Positions 33,616-41,917 of a stretch of DNA of 64,000 nucleotides are shown piece after piece (within the stretch, counting starts at the first letter, position 1; every line of letters starts with the position of its first letter). Made by a program: the position numbers and the translations under genes. The DNA comes from Bacillota bacterium (GTDB lineage: Bacteria; Bacillota; Clostridia; Lachnospirales; Lachnospiraceae): positions 66,758 through 130,757 of the forward strand of contig JAEZOB010000027.1 of the NCBI GenBank assembly GCA_023414355.1. The letters are read 5' to 3'. The notes under the pieces are model-generated. The model was not told where the DNA came from. It ran no database searches and worked only from the letters and a program-made list of their open reading frames with translations.

Positions 33616-34656
33616 ATGAACTCTGGCTTAAAAAGAATAATTGCACTTATGGGAATAGCAGTTGGCTGTGTCGCGCTGATCTATGCATTATTCTTAGATT
33701 TTACCGGATCGGAAGATAAGTTCCGGGGAGCCTGGCTGATGCTTGGAGTTATATTGATCGGATTCGGAATATATTATATTCCTACAAAGAAGCATCGTAG
33801 GATCATTAATGTCCTGTTTTTATTTCCGATGATATTTACATTTTTTATTACGGTACTGCTTCCCTTTGCCTTGGGAATTCTTTATTCCTTCACGGACTGG
33901 AACGGTATTAAGCTGAATGAGTGGGTAGGGCTGGGAAATTATATCACGATGTTCCGATCTAGAGATTATATTTACTCCTTTGCTATCACTTTTATTTTTA
34001 CGTTATTTAATATGATATTTGTTAATTGCTTTGCCTTTACCCTTGCCATGCTCTGCACTTCAAAGTTAAAGGGTAAAAATGTATACAGAGCAGTATTTTT
34101 CCTCCCCAATCTGATTGGCGGTATCGTACTTGGCTATGTGTGGCAATTTATCTTCAACAAGGTTTTTATTACGTTCGTAGAAGGCAGTACCTCCATGCTT
34201 TCCAATCCCAATCTCGCACTTTTTGCTATCTTGATCGTTAGCGTATGGCAATATGCAGGTTATATCATGATGATTTATGTCACCGGTCTTCAGGGTGTAC
34301 CGAGAGATATTCTTGAGGCCTCCAGCGTAGACGGGGCTGGCTGGTTTACTACGCTGGTGAGGATCAAGCTGCCAATGTTAGCAAATACCTTTACGGTCTG
34401 TATCTTCCTAACCCTGGTGAATTCCTTCAAGCAATTTGACTTGAACTTTGCAATAACCAATGGTGCTCCAAGTAGAATATTAGGAGGCAAAGCCATATCT
34501 TCCACTGAATTTATGGCACTCAATATTTACAAGACCGCGATTACGAAAAATGATTATGCCTTGGGTCAGACAAAAGCAGTGGTATTCTTTGTCGTTCTAG
34601 CCATCGTATCCTTGACACAGGTATATCTCAGTAAAAAGAAGGAGGTAGAGCTATAA
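33616..34656 (+). CDS. Sugar ABC transporter permease 1 (MalF-like)
   Basis: A 346-residue inner-membrane permease with about eight hydrophobic segments; the first two form an N-terminal pair before the core (YALFLDFTG, WLMLGVILIGFGIYY). The core begins RRIINVLFLFPMIFTFFITVLLPFALG. The EAA-loop for contacting the ATPase reads EASSVDGAGWFTTLVRIKLPML. The ATG at 33616 has GAGGAGGAATAGGC upstream; an in-frame ATG at 33598 precedes that site and is rejected. It overlaps the next permease by one base (TAATG), so the two are translationally coupled, as expected for a heterodimeric channel. Confidence 0.9.
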   Translation: MNSGLKRIIALMGIAVGCVALIYALFLDFTGSEDKFRGAWLMLGVILIGFGIYYIPTKKHRRIINVLFLFPMIFTFFITVLLPFALGILYSFTDWNGIKLNEWVGLGNYITMFRSRDYIYSFAITFIFTLFNMIFVNCFAFTLAMLCTSKLKGKNVYRAVFFLPNLIGGIVLGYVWQFIFNKVFITFVEGSTSMLSNPNLALFAILIVSVWQYAGYIMMIYVTGLQGVPRDILEASSVDGAGWFTTLVRIKLPMLANTFTVCIFLTLVNSFKQFDLNFAITNGAPSRILGGKAISSTEFMALNIYKTAITKNDYALGQTKAVVFFVVLAIVSLTQVYLSKKKEVEL

Positions 34657-35513
34657 TGAAACGTATCCGTATAAAACGAGTCCTTCTGGAAGTCTTTGTA
34701 GCGCTGCTTTCCCTTATGATTTTCTCACCATTTCTTCTGGTAATCTTCAATTCGGGTAAGGTGAGCGCAGATATTATAATCAGCCCGTTAGCGCCTCCCC
34801 GGAACTGGGGGCAGATGGTTACGAACATTACAAATGTAATCAATAATGTTAATTTCAGCTATTGGAAATCGTTCTCCAGCTCACTAATTATTACTGTGGT
34901 AACTCTGACACTGTTGTCCGTGTTCTCCAGTATGGCAGCCTGGGTACTGGTTCGTAATAAGACGAAATGGTCCGGCTTTATCTTTATGCTTTTTGTGTCG
35001 GCGATGGTTATTCCGTTTCAGGTGGTAATGCTTCCTTTGTTATCGACCTTCCGAAGTGTTTCGGTATTTACAGGCATTAATATGCTGACCACTTATAAAG
35101 GAATTATATTTGCTTATCTGGGGTTTGGTGGTTCTATGTCTATTTTTATTTTACACGGATTTATCAAGGGTATTCCTTACGAATTAGAGGAAGCAGCCTG
35201 GATTGATGGCTGTAGTCCGGAAGGAACCTTTTTCAGAATAATTTTCCCGTTACTGAAACCGGTGCATATGACAGTGTTGATTCTAAACGGAATCTGGATC
35301 TGGAATGACTACCTGCTACCTTCCCTCATGCTGGGCTTAAACGGAAGAGTCAAGACACTTCCGATCGCCGTAAGTAGCTTTGTCGGCTCTTATGTGAAGC
35401 AATGGGATCTGATCTTAACCGCAGCCTTTTTGGCTATGATACCGATTATCTTGTTGTTTGTCTTTGCACAAAAGCAGATTATTCAGGGCATGGTGGATGG
35501 TGCAATTAAATAG
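34656..35513 (+). CDS. Sugar ABC transporter permease 2 (MalG-like)
   Basis: A 285-residue permease with six membrane segments. The EAA loop is EEAAWIDGCSPEGTFFRIIFPLLKPV, and the segment WKSFSSSLIITVVTLTLLSVF begins the permease core. It starts at the last base of permease 1. It is followed 23 nt later by a chemoreceptor gene rather than an ATPase gene. Its partner channel half is the preceding gene, and the binding protein is the lipoprotein at 32160. Confidence 0.92.
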   Translation: MKRIRIKRVLLEVFVALLSLMIFSPFLLVIFNSGKVSADIIISPLAPPRNWGQMVTNITNVINNVNFSYWKSFSSSLIITVVTLTLLSVFSSMAAWVLVRNKTKWSGFIFMLFVSAMVIPFQVVMLPLLSTFRSVSVFTGINMLTTYKGIIFAYLGFGGSMSIFILHGFIKGIPYELEEAAWIDGCSPEGTFFRIIFPLLKPVHMTVLILNGIWIWNDYLLPSLMLGLNGRVKTLPIAVSSFVGSYVKQWDLILTAAFLAMIPIILLFVFAQKQIIQGMVDGAIK

Positions 35514-35536
35514 CTTACGATAAGCAAAGGAGTAAT

Positions 35537-37555
35537 ATGTTAAAGAAAATACATATAACTTTCGGAATACGGATCAAAATTTTTATTATGCTGCTTGGTA
35601 TCAGCCTCATATCCGTGAGCGTCATGGGCCTCAGTTCCTATCAAAGTGCGAAGAGCGTTCTAAATCAAAAGCTGAAGACTACCAGTCAGCAGACAATCGG
35701 AGAGGTCAGCAGAGGAATCGATAATTATTTCCTGGCGATGTCCAATCTAGTCAAGGTGGTCGCAGAGGATGCAGATATTATTCAGGCAGATAATAAGACC
35801 TCCATGAGCTTTGCAAAGCATCTCATTATGAATGTCAAGGATACGGATGAGAATATCGTTGATTTATTTGTCGGTATGGAGAAGGGTGCCTTTTATACCT
35901 ACCCGGTACAGAAAACGGCCGAAAAGAAGGACTATAAGTCCGCTAATTGGTACGTACAGGCAGTCAAGCACAGAGGCGAAGTAATTATTACTGAGCCATA
36001 TCTCAGTCAGACCGGGAAACGGGTGGTGACCATTGCGAAGACGATCGATCGGCAGTACGATACGATGGGTGTGATTGGTATGAATATCGATCTCGAGATG
36101 TTCTCCAATTCCCTTTCTGATATTAAGGTCGGTAAAAGCGGATATATCTTTATCGCTGATATGGCAGGAAATATCATATCCCATCCGGACCGGAGCCTGA
36201 TCGGTACGCAGGAAGCGAAGAACTTAAGCTTCTGGTCGGAAGCAACCGCGAAGCAACAGGATTTTACCTCCTATGAATATCAGGGTGTCAGCAGATTCGG
36301 TGCTTTTGATACCAGTCAGATTACCGGGTGGAAGATTATCGCTTCCATGGAGAACTCGGAGCTCAAGAAGGATGTGCAGATTATACTGCAAACCTTTCTC
36401 GTCGTGTTGATTGTTATCTGTTTCGCCGCATTGGCAGTTTCGTATTTCTTCAGCAGTGGTATTTCCGGTAATATCCGCAAGCTGGTAGCTCTACTGGAGA
36501 AGGTATCCCAGGGTGATTTTACGGTTTCCTCAAGTATTAAGTCTAAAGATGAGTTCAGACAGCTGGGTGAGCATTTTAATCTGATGGTTCATCATGTATC
36601 AGGCCTTATTCTTAGTCTTCAGAAATCGACCGTCACAGTAAATGAGACTGCTGTACTGATGGCGAATATCGCTAAGGATACAGATTGTTCGATTAAAGAA
36701 GTCGCAGGTGCCTTGGAGGAAGTAGCACAGGGTGCTACACAGCAGGCAGAGAGTGCTTCAGAGGGCTCGGACAGCATCATGCAGTTATCTGAGCTGCTTG
36801 GTTCGATCGATCAGTCAACACAAATCATCCATGAGCTTTCCGGAACCTCAAGCATGTTAACCGAGAAGGGCCTCAAACAGATTGGTACTCTTCTGGATAC
36901 CTCTGGGGAGACCAAAGCTTCGACGGAGAAGATCTCCGGACTTGTGAAGGATATGAATGATAGTATGAACCGTATCGATGAAATTTCAGATACCATTACA
37001 GGGATTACGAATCAGACAAATCTCCTATCCCTGAATGCATCCATAGAAGCAGCAAGAGCCGGAGAATCAGGCAGAGGTTTTGCTGTGGTAGCCGGAGAAA
37101 TTCGAAAGATGTCTGAGCAGTCAAGGGTATCTGCGGTGCAGATCAAGGATATTCTCGAAGAGCTTAGGGAGAAAGCCATCAGCTCCGCTGAGGCGATGGA
37201 ATTAACCAATCGAAAGGTTGATCTGCAGGAAGAAGCAGTAGAGCAGACGAAGGCAGTCTTTTATGACATCATGACTGCTGTGAAGACTCTTGCAGAAAAA
37301 ATAAAGGAAATTAAGAACCACATCACGAATATTTCGACAAGGAAAGAAATGATCGTGGAACAAATTGAAAATATATCTGCTGTTTCTCAGGAATCAGCAT
37401 CCGCACTCGAGGAAGTGAACGCTTCGACGGAAGTAATTACTGATTCCATGGGAACGGTGTCTGTCTATGCAAATGAATTACAACAGCTGGCTTTGCTTCT
37501 GGAGACGCAGGCGAAAAGCTTCACGGTGGAGTGCGGTGAAAGGAGTAATCAGTAG
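35537..37555 (+). CDS. Methyl-accepting chemotaxis protein (dCache) within the sugar operon
   Basis: A 672-residue chemoreceptor. Order: membrane segment (residues about 10-30), a double-Cache extracytoplasmic sensor (about 40-275) with NWYVQAVKHRGEVIITEPY and VIGMNIDLEMF, second membrane segment (about 283-305), HAMP (about 306-360), signalling domain with tip DTITGITNQTNLLSLNASIEAARAGE. The amino-acid-binding dCache motif usually has Arg two residues before Trp-Tyr; here that position is Ala (SANWY), so a different ligand, perhaps a sugar or the binding protein, is plausible. AAAGGAGTAAT precedes the start. It sits between the permease and GH2 genes with tiny gaps, tying taxis to uptake of the same nutrient. 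Confidence 0.9.
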   Translation: MLKKIHITFGIRIKIFIMLLGISLISVSVMGLSSYQSAKSVLNQKLKTTSQQTIGEVSRGIDNYFLAMSNLVKVVAEDADIIQADNKTSMSFAKHLIMNVKDTDENIVDLFVGMEKGAFYTYPVQKTAEKKDYKSANWYVQAVKHRGEVIITEPYLSQTGKRVVTIAKTIDRQYDTMGVIGMNIDLEMFSNSLSDIKVGKSGYIFIADMAGNIISHPDRSLIGTQEAKNLSFWSEATAKQQDFTSYEYQGVSRFGAFDTSQITGWKIIASMENSELKKDVQIILQTFLVVLIVICFAALAVSYFFSSGISGNIRKLVALLEKVSQGDFTVSSSIKSKDEFRQLGEHFNLMVHHVSGLILSLQKSTVTVNETAVLMANIAKDTDCSIKEVAGALEEVAQGATQQAESASEGSDSIMQLSELLGSIDQSTQIIHELSGTSSMLTEKGLKQIGTLLDTSGETKASTEKISGLVKDMNDSMNRIDEISDTITGITNQTNLLSLNASIEAARAGESGRGFAVVAGEIRKMSEQSRVSAVQIKDILEELREKAISSAEAMELTNRKVDLQEEAVEQTKAVFYDIMTAVKTLAEKIKEIKNHITNISTRKEMIVEQIENISAVSQESASALEEVNASTEVITDSMGTVSVYANELQQLALLLETQAKSFTVECGERSNQ

Positions 37556-37557
37556 TT

Positions 37558-39345
37558 ATGACTTACAGGGGAAATGAAATAAAACCCAGAATGGAATACC
37601 CCAGACCGGAATTCGAAAGGGAAGCCTATCTTAATCTAAATGGGGAATGGCAGTTCCAGTATGATGATGGGGATATCGGATTAAAGGAACAGTGGTATGA
37701 AAAAAGAAAGTTTGACAGAACGATTATCGTTCCTTATACGTATCTGTGTGAGTTATCAGGAATCAATGAAACAGAATTTCATGATATAGTATGGTATCAG
37801 AAGGAATTCAGCTTTGATGATTTTATGTTGAAAGATAGAATCCTACTTCACTTCGGAGCAGTGGATTATGAAGCTGATGTATGGGTAAATGGGAGACATT
37901 TGGTCCATCATCTGGGGGGAAATGTACCTTTTCAGATTGATATATCAGATGCGGCAAATAGAAAAGGAAGCAACACCATCACTGTGCGTGCCAGGGATGA
38001 TTCCTTTGACCTGGGACTTCCGCGGGGAAAACAGTATTGGAAGCCGGAATCCGAGAGTATCTTCTATACAAGAACCGTCGGAATATGGCAGACGGTATGG
38101 ATAGAAAGTGTGTCCCGTAATTATATAGAAGCTGTCCGTATACACTCGGAGTTGGACAATAAATTCGCCGAGATGGATTTTCAGTTATGCGGCAGGGATG
38201 AGAAGTATCTTGAGGTTGAAATATCTTTAAATGGGCATATCTTAATTTCGGATAGAATCAAGGATCTCCACGGTCGGGTGAAGCGAAAATTCTATTTAAA
38301 TGAAGAGATCACTCTGGACTGGAATGTCCAGGAATCTTGGGTGTGGAGTCCTGAGAATCCTGTCTTGTTTGATGTGAAGCTTACAGTATTCGCAGAGGGG
38401 AAGGTCGAGCCTGAGGATTCGGTACAAACCTATTTTGCATTCCGCAAAATCAGTGTAGAGAACGGGAAGGTCATGCTGAATAATCGTCCCTACTACATGA
38501 AGATGGTACTGGATCAGGGTTATTGGCCTCAGAGCTTATTAACGGCACCGACGGATGATCATTTTGTCAGGGACATCTTAAGCTGCAAAGAGATGGGTTT
38601 TAATGGAGCCAGAAAGCATCAAAAGGTAGAAGACCCCAGATATCTGTATTGGGCAGATAAGCTTGGATTTCTGGTCTGGGGAGAATCGGCCAGCGCCTAT
38701 GTCTATTCACAGCGTTATGTAGAACGGGCGACTTCGGAGTGGCTGCAAATCCTTCGGAGAGACTATAATCACCCCTGTATCGTTGCTTGGGTTCCGTTGA
38801 ATGAATCCTGGGGGGTTTTGGAGATTATGGGCCAACCCCAGCAGCAGGCACATTCGCTGTCATTGTATTATATGATTAAATCTCTTGATCAGACGCGTAT
38901 GGTGATATCCAATGATGGCTGGCATCATACGAAATCAGATATTGTGACGATTCATGATTATGAGAGCTCTCACGATATACTTGAGGAAAGATATGCTTCT
39001 ATTCCCAGCATTATTGATAGTACGCCGGGTGAAAGAACGATATTCGCACATGGCTTCCGCTATCAAGGTGAGCCTATTGTTGTGAGTGAATTTGGCGGAA
39101 TAGCCTTCAGCATGGGAAAGCATACCGGCTGGGGATACTCCAATTCTTCGGACGAGAATGATTTTACCCTGAAATATCAGGCAGTCGTATCAGCAATCAT
39201 GGAATCGCCGTATGTACAGGGCTTTGTGTATACACAGTTAACAGATGTAGAGAATGAGATCAATGGTCTTCTGACCTATGACAGAAAGTATAAAGTCAAT
39301 CCGGATATCATACGTCAAATCAATGAAAAGAAATGGATAAAGTAG
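37558..39345 (+). CDS. GH2-family glycoside hydrolase (beta-galactosidase/glucuronidase-like)
   Basis: A 595-residue cytoplasmic glycosidase of family GH2, with the N-terminal jelly-roll (LNLNGEWQFQYDD, VWVNGRHLVHHLGGNVPFQIDIS), an Ig-like middle domain and a C-terminal TIM barrel. The acid/base Glu is in VAWVPLNESWG and the nucleophile Glu in IVVSEFGGIAF. The length is short compared with LacZ (about 1000), closer to compact beta-glucuronidase or beta-galactosidase-like members. It starts 2 nt after the chemoreceptor stop with its GGAG site inside that gene. With the transporter it would cleave the imported beta-glycoside. Specificity is not predictable here. Confidence 0.9.
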   Translation: MTYRGNEIKPRMEYPRPEFEREAYLNLNGEWQFQYDDGDIGLKEQWYEKRKFDRTIIVPYTYLCELSGINETEFHDIVWYQKEFSFDDFMLKDRILLHFGAVDYEADVWVNGRHLVHHLGGNVPFQIDISDAANRKGSNTITVRARDDSFDLGLPRGKQYWKPESESIFYTRTVGIWQTVWIESVSRNYIEAVRIHSELDNKFAEMDFQLCGRDEKYLEVEISLNGHILISDRIKDLHGRVKRKFYLNEEITLDWNVQESWVWSPENPVLFDVKLTVFAEGKVEPEDSVQTYFAFRKISVENGKVMLNNRPYYMKMVLDQGYWPQSLLTAPTDDHFVRDILSCKEMGFNGARKHQKVEDPRYLYWADKLGFLVWGESASAYVYSQRYVERATSEWLQILRRDYNHPCIVAWVPLNESWGVLEIMGQPQQQAHSLSLYYMIKSLDQTRMVISNDGWHHTKSDIVTIHDYESSHDILEERYASIPSIIDSTPGERTIFAHGFRYQGEPIVVSEFGGIAFSMGKHTGWGYSNSSDENDFTLKYQAVVSAIMESPYVQGFVYTQLTDVENEINGLLTYDRKYKVNPDIIRQINEKKWIK

Positions 39346-39364
39346 TCTGCATTCATTTGCATAT

Positions 39365-39373
39365 TGATATAAT
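39365..39373 (+). promoter_or_regulatory. Extended -10 promoter before glpP
   Basis: TGATATAAT forms an extended -10 with a perfect TATAAT (39368-39373). No good -35 is present. The predicted start is near 39380. Confidence 0.5.
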
Positions 39374-39409
39374 ACAGTAAGGAAGCTATAATTAGGGAGG
39401 GCGTACCAT

Positions 39410-39445
39410 ATGAAAATACTCTGTATTATCAATGGGTACAGCTGA
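39410..39445 (+). CDS. Possible 11-codon leader ORF before glpP
   Basis: ATG at 39410 has GGGAGGG eight bases upstream and encodes MKILCIINGYS before TGA. It ends 34 nt before glpP. It may be a leader peptide or chance; there is no run of a single amino acid to suggest attenuation. Confidence 0.25.
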   Translation: MKILCIINGYS

Positions 39446-39479
39446 TTAACCTGACACTTCTTTGGAGGTATGATGCCAT

Positions 39480-40046
39480 ATGCATAAAGAATTTGTGAAT
39501 GCGATGGATGAATGTCCAATTATTGCAGCAATTAAGGATATGGATGGCTTAAGCAGATGCTTGGAGTCGGATAGTAATATCATCTTTGTATTATTCGGAG
39601 ACGTCTGTAACATTTCCCATATCGTAAAAACCATAAAGAATACCGGAAGAATTGTTATTGTACATATTGATTTAATTAACGGTCTTAGCTCAAAAGAAGT
39701 ATCGGTGGATTTCATTAAGAATACCACGGAAGCGGATGGTATTATATCAACAAAGGTCGCTTTGATCAAAAGAGCAAAGGAACTGGGATTATATACGATT
39801 CTGCGTTTCTTCCTCATTGATTCCATGGCATTTGAGAATATCAGGAAACAAAGTGATTTGGTTAAGCCGGATTACATCGAGGTACTTCCGGGCGTCATGC
39901 CCAAGATCATCAGCAGAATCAAAGAGATTAGCTCGGTTCCTATCATTGCGGGAGGTCTGATCTCAGATAAAGACGATGTGCTTTCGGCGCTATCCGGAGG
40001 TGCGGTATCAATCTCCACTACGAATCAGGAAGTTTGGTTTATGTGA
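39480..40046 (+). CDS. glpP: Glycerol-3-phosphate-responsive antiterminator
   Basis: A 188-residue GlpP protein, a small TIM-barrel-like RNA-binding antiterminator that, with glycerol-3-phosphate, prevents premature termination in leaders of glp operons. Typical blocks are CPIIAAIKDMDGL, NIIFVLFGDVCNI, IVIVHIDLINGLSSKEVSVDFI, ADGIISTK and PDYIEVLPGVMPKII, with IIAGGLI near the end. GGAGG lies 11 bases before the ATG. The first gene of the operon 420 nt downstream has a long leader with a terminator hairpin, the expected target. An inverted-repeat element begins five bases after its stop codon. Confidence 0.93.
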   Translation: MHKEFVNAMDECPIIAAIKDMDGLSRCLESDSNIIFVLFGDVCNISHIVKTIKNTGRIVIVHIDLINGLSSKEVSVDFIKNTTEADGIISTKVALIKRAKELGLYTILRFFLIDSMAFENIRKQSDLVKPDYIEVLPGVMPKIISRIKEISSVPIIAGGLISDKDDVLSALSGGAVSISTTNQEVWFM

Positions 40047-40050
40047 CGCT

Positions 40051-40247
40051 GTTACAGTTCAGCCAAGTCATAGTTCTAGGAACGCCAATGGGTTACCTTA
40101 CTTTTTTTTACTTGCTTTACCTTCGCCCGTTCAGAACACTCCGCTTCACAAGATGGGCTCTGCCAGTCTGCGCAAAAGAAAGTAAGGTAATCCATCGGCT
40201 GACTATCAAAAAGGTAGCTACAGTTCAGACGGAGGTTGAACTGTAAC
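40051..40247. mobile_element. 197-bp inverted-repeat element with near-duplicated flanks (MITE-like)
   Basis: Perfect 11-bp terminal repeats GTTACAGTTCA (40051-40061) and TGAACTGTAAC (40237-40247) bound a non-coding segment. Immediately outside are GTGACGCT and GTGATGCT, an 8-bp repeat with one mismatch that looks like an old target-site duplication. Inside, TTACCTTACTTT and AAAGTAAGGTAA form a nested inverted repeat, and TACAGTTCA recurs near the right end. It carries no coding capacity and no transposase. It lies at the end of glpP. Confidence 0.6.
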
Positions 40248-40276
40248 GTGATGCTATTATATTTTTTAAGTTGTTG

Positions 40277-40305
40277 TTGCGAAAAATCGAAAAATCTGGT
40301 ACTAT
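40277..40305 (+). promoter_or_regulatory. Promoter of the glycerol operon
   Basis: TTGCGA (40277-40282), a 17-bp spacer, TACTAT (40300-40305). The predicted start is near 40312, giving a leader of about 150 nt before the GlpA-like gene. Confidence 0.55.
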
Positions 40306-40320
40306 TTAAGTAGAAGTAAG

Positions 40321-40439
40321 CGATAGAACAGTGGAATCAAATCACTGTTTCGATATCATAATTGAATATTGAATGCGTGAGAATGAGAGTCAAGCAGAAT
40401 AATACCATAATTTATGGTGTTGTTGGTTTGGCTTTTTTT
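40321..40439 (+). promoter_or_regulatory. Leader with terminator, probable GlpP antitermination target
   Basis: A first hairpin (AACAGTG/CACTGTT, 40327-40350) is followed by the segment GCGTGAGAATGAGAGTC. Then comes a long G-U-tolerant stem from CAAGCAGAATAATACCATAA to the matching strand ending in GGTTTGGC with a run of seven T (40433-40439). GlpP in Firmicutes acts on just such leader terminators; the gene for GlpP is the upstream neighbour. The action here is inference. Confidence 0.65.
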
Positions 40440-40464
40440 ATGTGCAAAGAAGAGGAGAATAAGT

Positions 40465-41916
40465 ATGTATGATGTAATCATTATCGGTGCCGGTGTCATC
40501 GGGAGTGCTGTGGCAAGGGAACTGACGCGAGGTGTCAGAACGGTCGCGGTACTGGAAAAGGGGTTGGATGTCTGTGAGGGAACCTCTAAAGCAAACAGTG
40601 GTATCGTTCATGCGGGCTTTGATGCCACTCCGGGAAGCCTGAAAGCCAGATTGAATGTAGAGGGTAACAGGAGAATGGAGGAATTATCTAAGGAACTGGA
40701 TTTCTCGTTCCGGAGAAACGGTTCTCTGGTTCTCTGCTTTCGAGAGGAAGAGAAGGATAAGCTAACAGCACTGTACGAGAAAGGAATCAAAAATGGTGTT
40801 CAGGAGCTACAGCTTCTGTCAGGGGAAGAAGCCAGAAGGCTAGAGCCGAAGTTGTCACCATCCGTAGTAGCAGCATTGTATGCTCCTACGGGAGGAATTG
40901 TATGCCCCTTCGGACTCACGATTGCTTTGGCGGAAAATGCCTGTGTGAATGGTGCGGAGTTTTTCTTTCATACAGAAGTGAATGCGATCGAGAAGAAGGA
41001 AGACAGTTATCTGCTTCATACCACAAAAGGGGTTTTTGAAAGTCGTATTGTTATCAATGCTGCAGGCGTATATGCGGACAAATTACACAACATGGTCAGT
41101 GAAAAGAAAATGACACTGGTGCCAAGACGAGGTGAATATTGTCTGTTTGATAAACAAGCCGGTGGTTTTGTTTCGAAGACGATTTTCCAGCTACCTACGG
41201 AATATGGCAAAGGCGTATTAATCACTCCCACTGTTCACGGGAATCTGCTTCTCGGCCCAACCGCAGAGGATATCGAGGATAAAGAAGGCCAATACACAAC
41301 GGGAAGAGGACTGGAGGAAGTGTTAAAAAAGGCAGCCTTAAGTGCGAACGCACTCCCACCCCTACGGCAGGTCATTACTTCCTTTGCAGGACTTCGGGCT
41401 CATGAGGCGAACGATGATTTTATTATAGAAGAGGTAGAAGATGCAGCAGGCTTTATCGACGTTGCGGGTATTGAATCCCCGGGATTAACGAGTGCTCCTG
41501 CAATAGGCTGCTATGTTGCTGATTTGGTGAATGAAATTGCACCGGCAGAGATGAAGGAGGACTATATCAGCCAAAGAGTCGGAATTAAGAGTATGGCTAC
41601 TGCGTCCAAGGAGGAGCAGAAGGAGTTAATCAAGAAGAATTCTGCCTATGCCAATGTGATTTGCCGTTGTGAGATGGTGACAGAAGGTGAAATATTGGAT
41701 GCCATTCACAGACCCTTAGGCGCAAAAACACTTGATGGAATAAAAAGACGTACCCGTGCAGGCATGGGAAGGTGCCAAGCGGGGTTCTGCCTACCTAAAA
41801 CCATGGAAATCCTATCGAGGGAATGTGGGGTGGAGATCGATACGATCCTGAAATCAGATGAGGGCTCTTATCTATTGACCGGTTACAACAAGCAGGATAC
41901 GGAAGGGGGGTTCTAG
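40465..41916 (+). CDS. Glycerol-3-phosphate dehydrogenase-like FAD oxidoreductase (GlpA-like) with BFD-type [2Fe-2S] domain
   Basis: A 483-residue flavoprotein. The N-terminal dinucleotide fold VIIIGAGVIGSAVARELTR binds FAD; the DAO-type core includes TSKANSGIVHAGFDATPGS and INAAGVYAD. The C-terminal ~90 residues carry the BFD-like cluster motif VICRCEMVTEGE then GMGRCQAGFC (four Cys). This is the anaerobic GlpA-like type that oxidises glycerol-3-phosphate to dihydroxyacetone phosphate. The ATG at 40465 has GAGGAG upstream; an earlier ATG at 40414 lies inside the leader terminator and is rejected. It is two bases from the next FAD oxidoreductase, and together with the DUF1667 protein they likely form one complex. 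Confidence 0.88.
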   Translation: MYDVIIIGAGVIGSAVARELTRGVRTVAVLEKGLDVCEGTSKANSGIVHAGFDATPGSLKARLNVEGNRRMEELSKELDFSFRRNGSLVLCFREEEKDKLTALYEKGIKNGVQELQLLSGEEARRLEPKLSPSVVAALYAPTGGIVCPFGLTIALAENACVNGAEFFFHTEVNAIEKKEDSYLLHTTKGVFESRIVINAAGVYADKLHNMVSEKKMTLVPRRGEYCLFDKQAGGFVSKTIFQLPTEYGKGVLITPTVHGNLLLGPTAEDIEDKEGQYTTGRGLEEVLKKAALSANALPPLRQVITSFAGLRAHEANDDFIIEEVEDAAGFIDVAGIESPGLTSAPAIGCYVADLVNEIAPAEMKEDYISQRVGIKSMATASKEEQKELIKKNSAYANVICRCEMVTEGEILDAIHRPLGAKTLDGIKRRTRAGMGRCQAGFCLPKTMEILSRECGVEIDTILKSDEGSYLLTGYNKQDTEGGF

Positions 41917-41917
41917 G

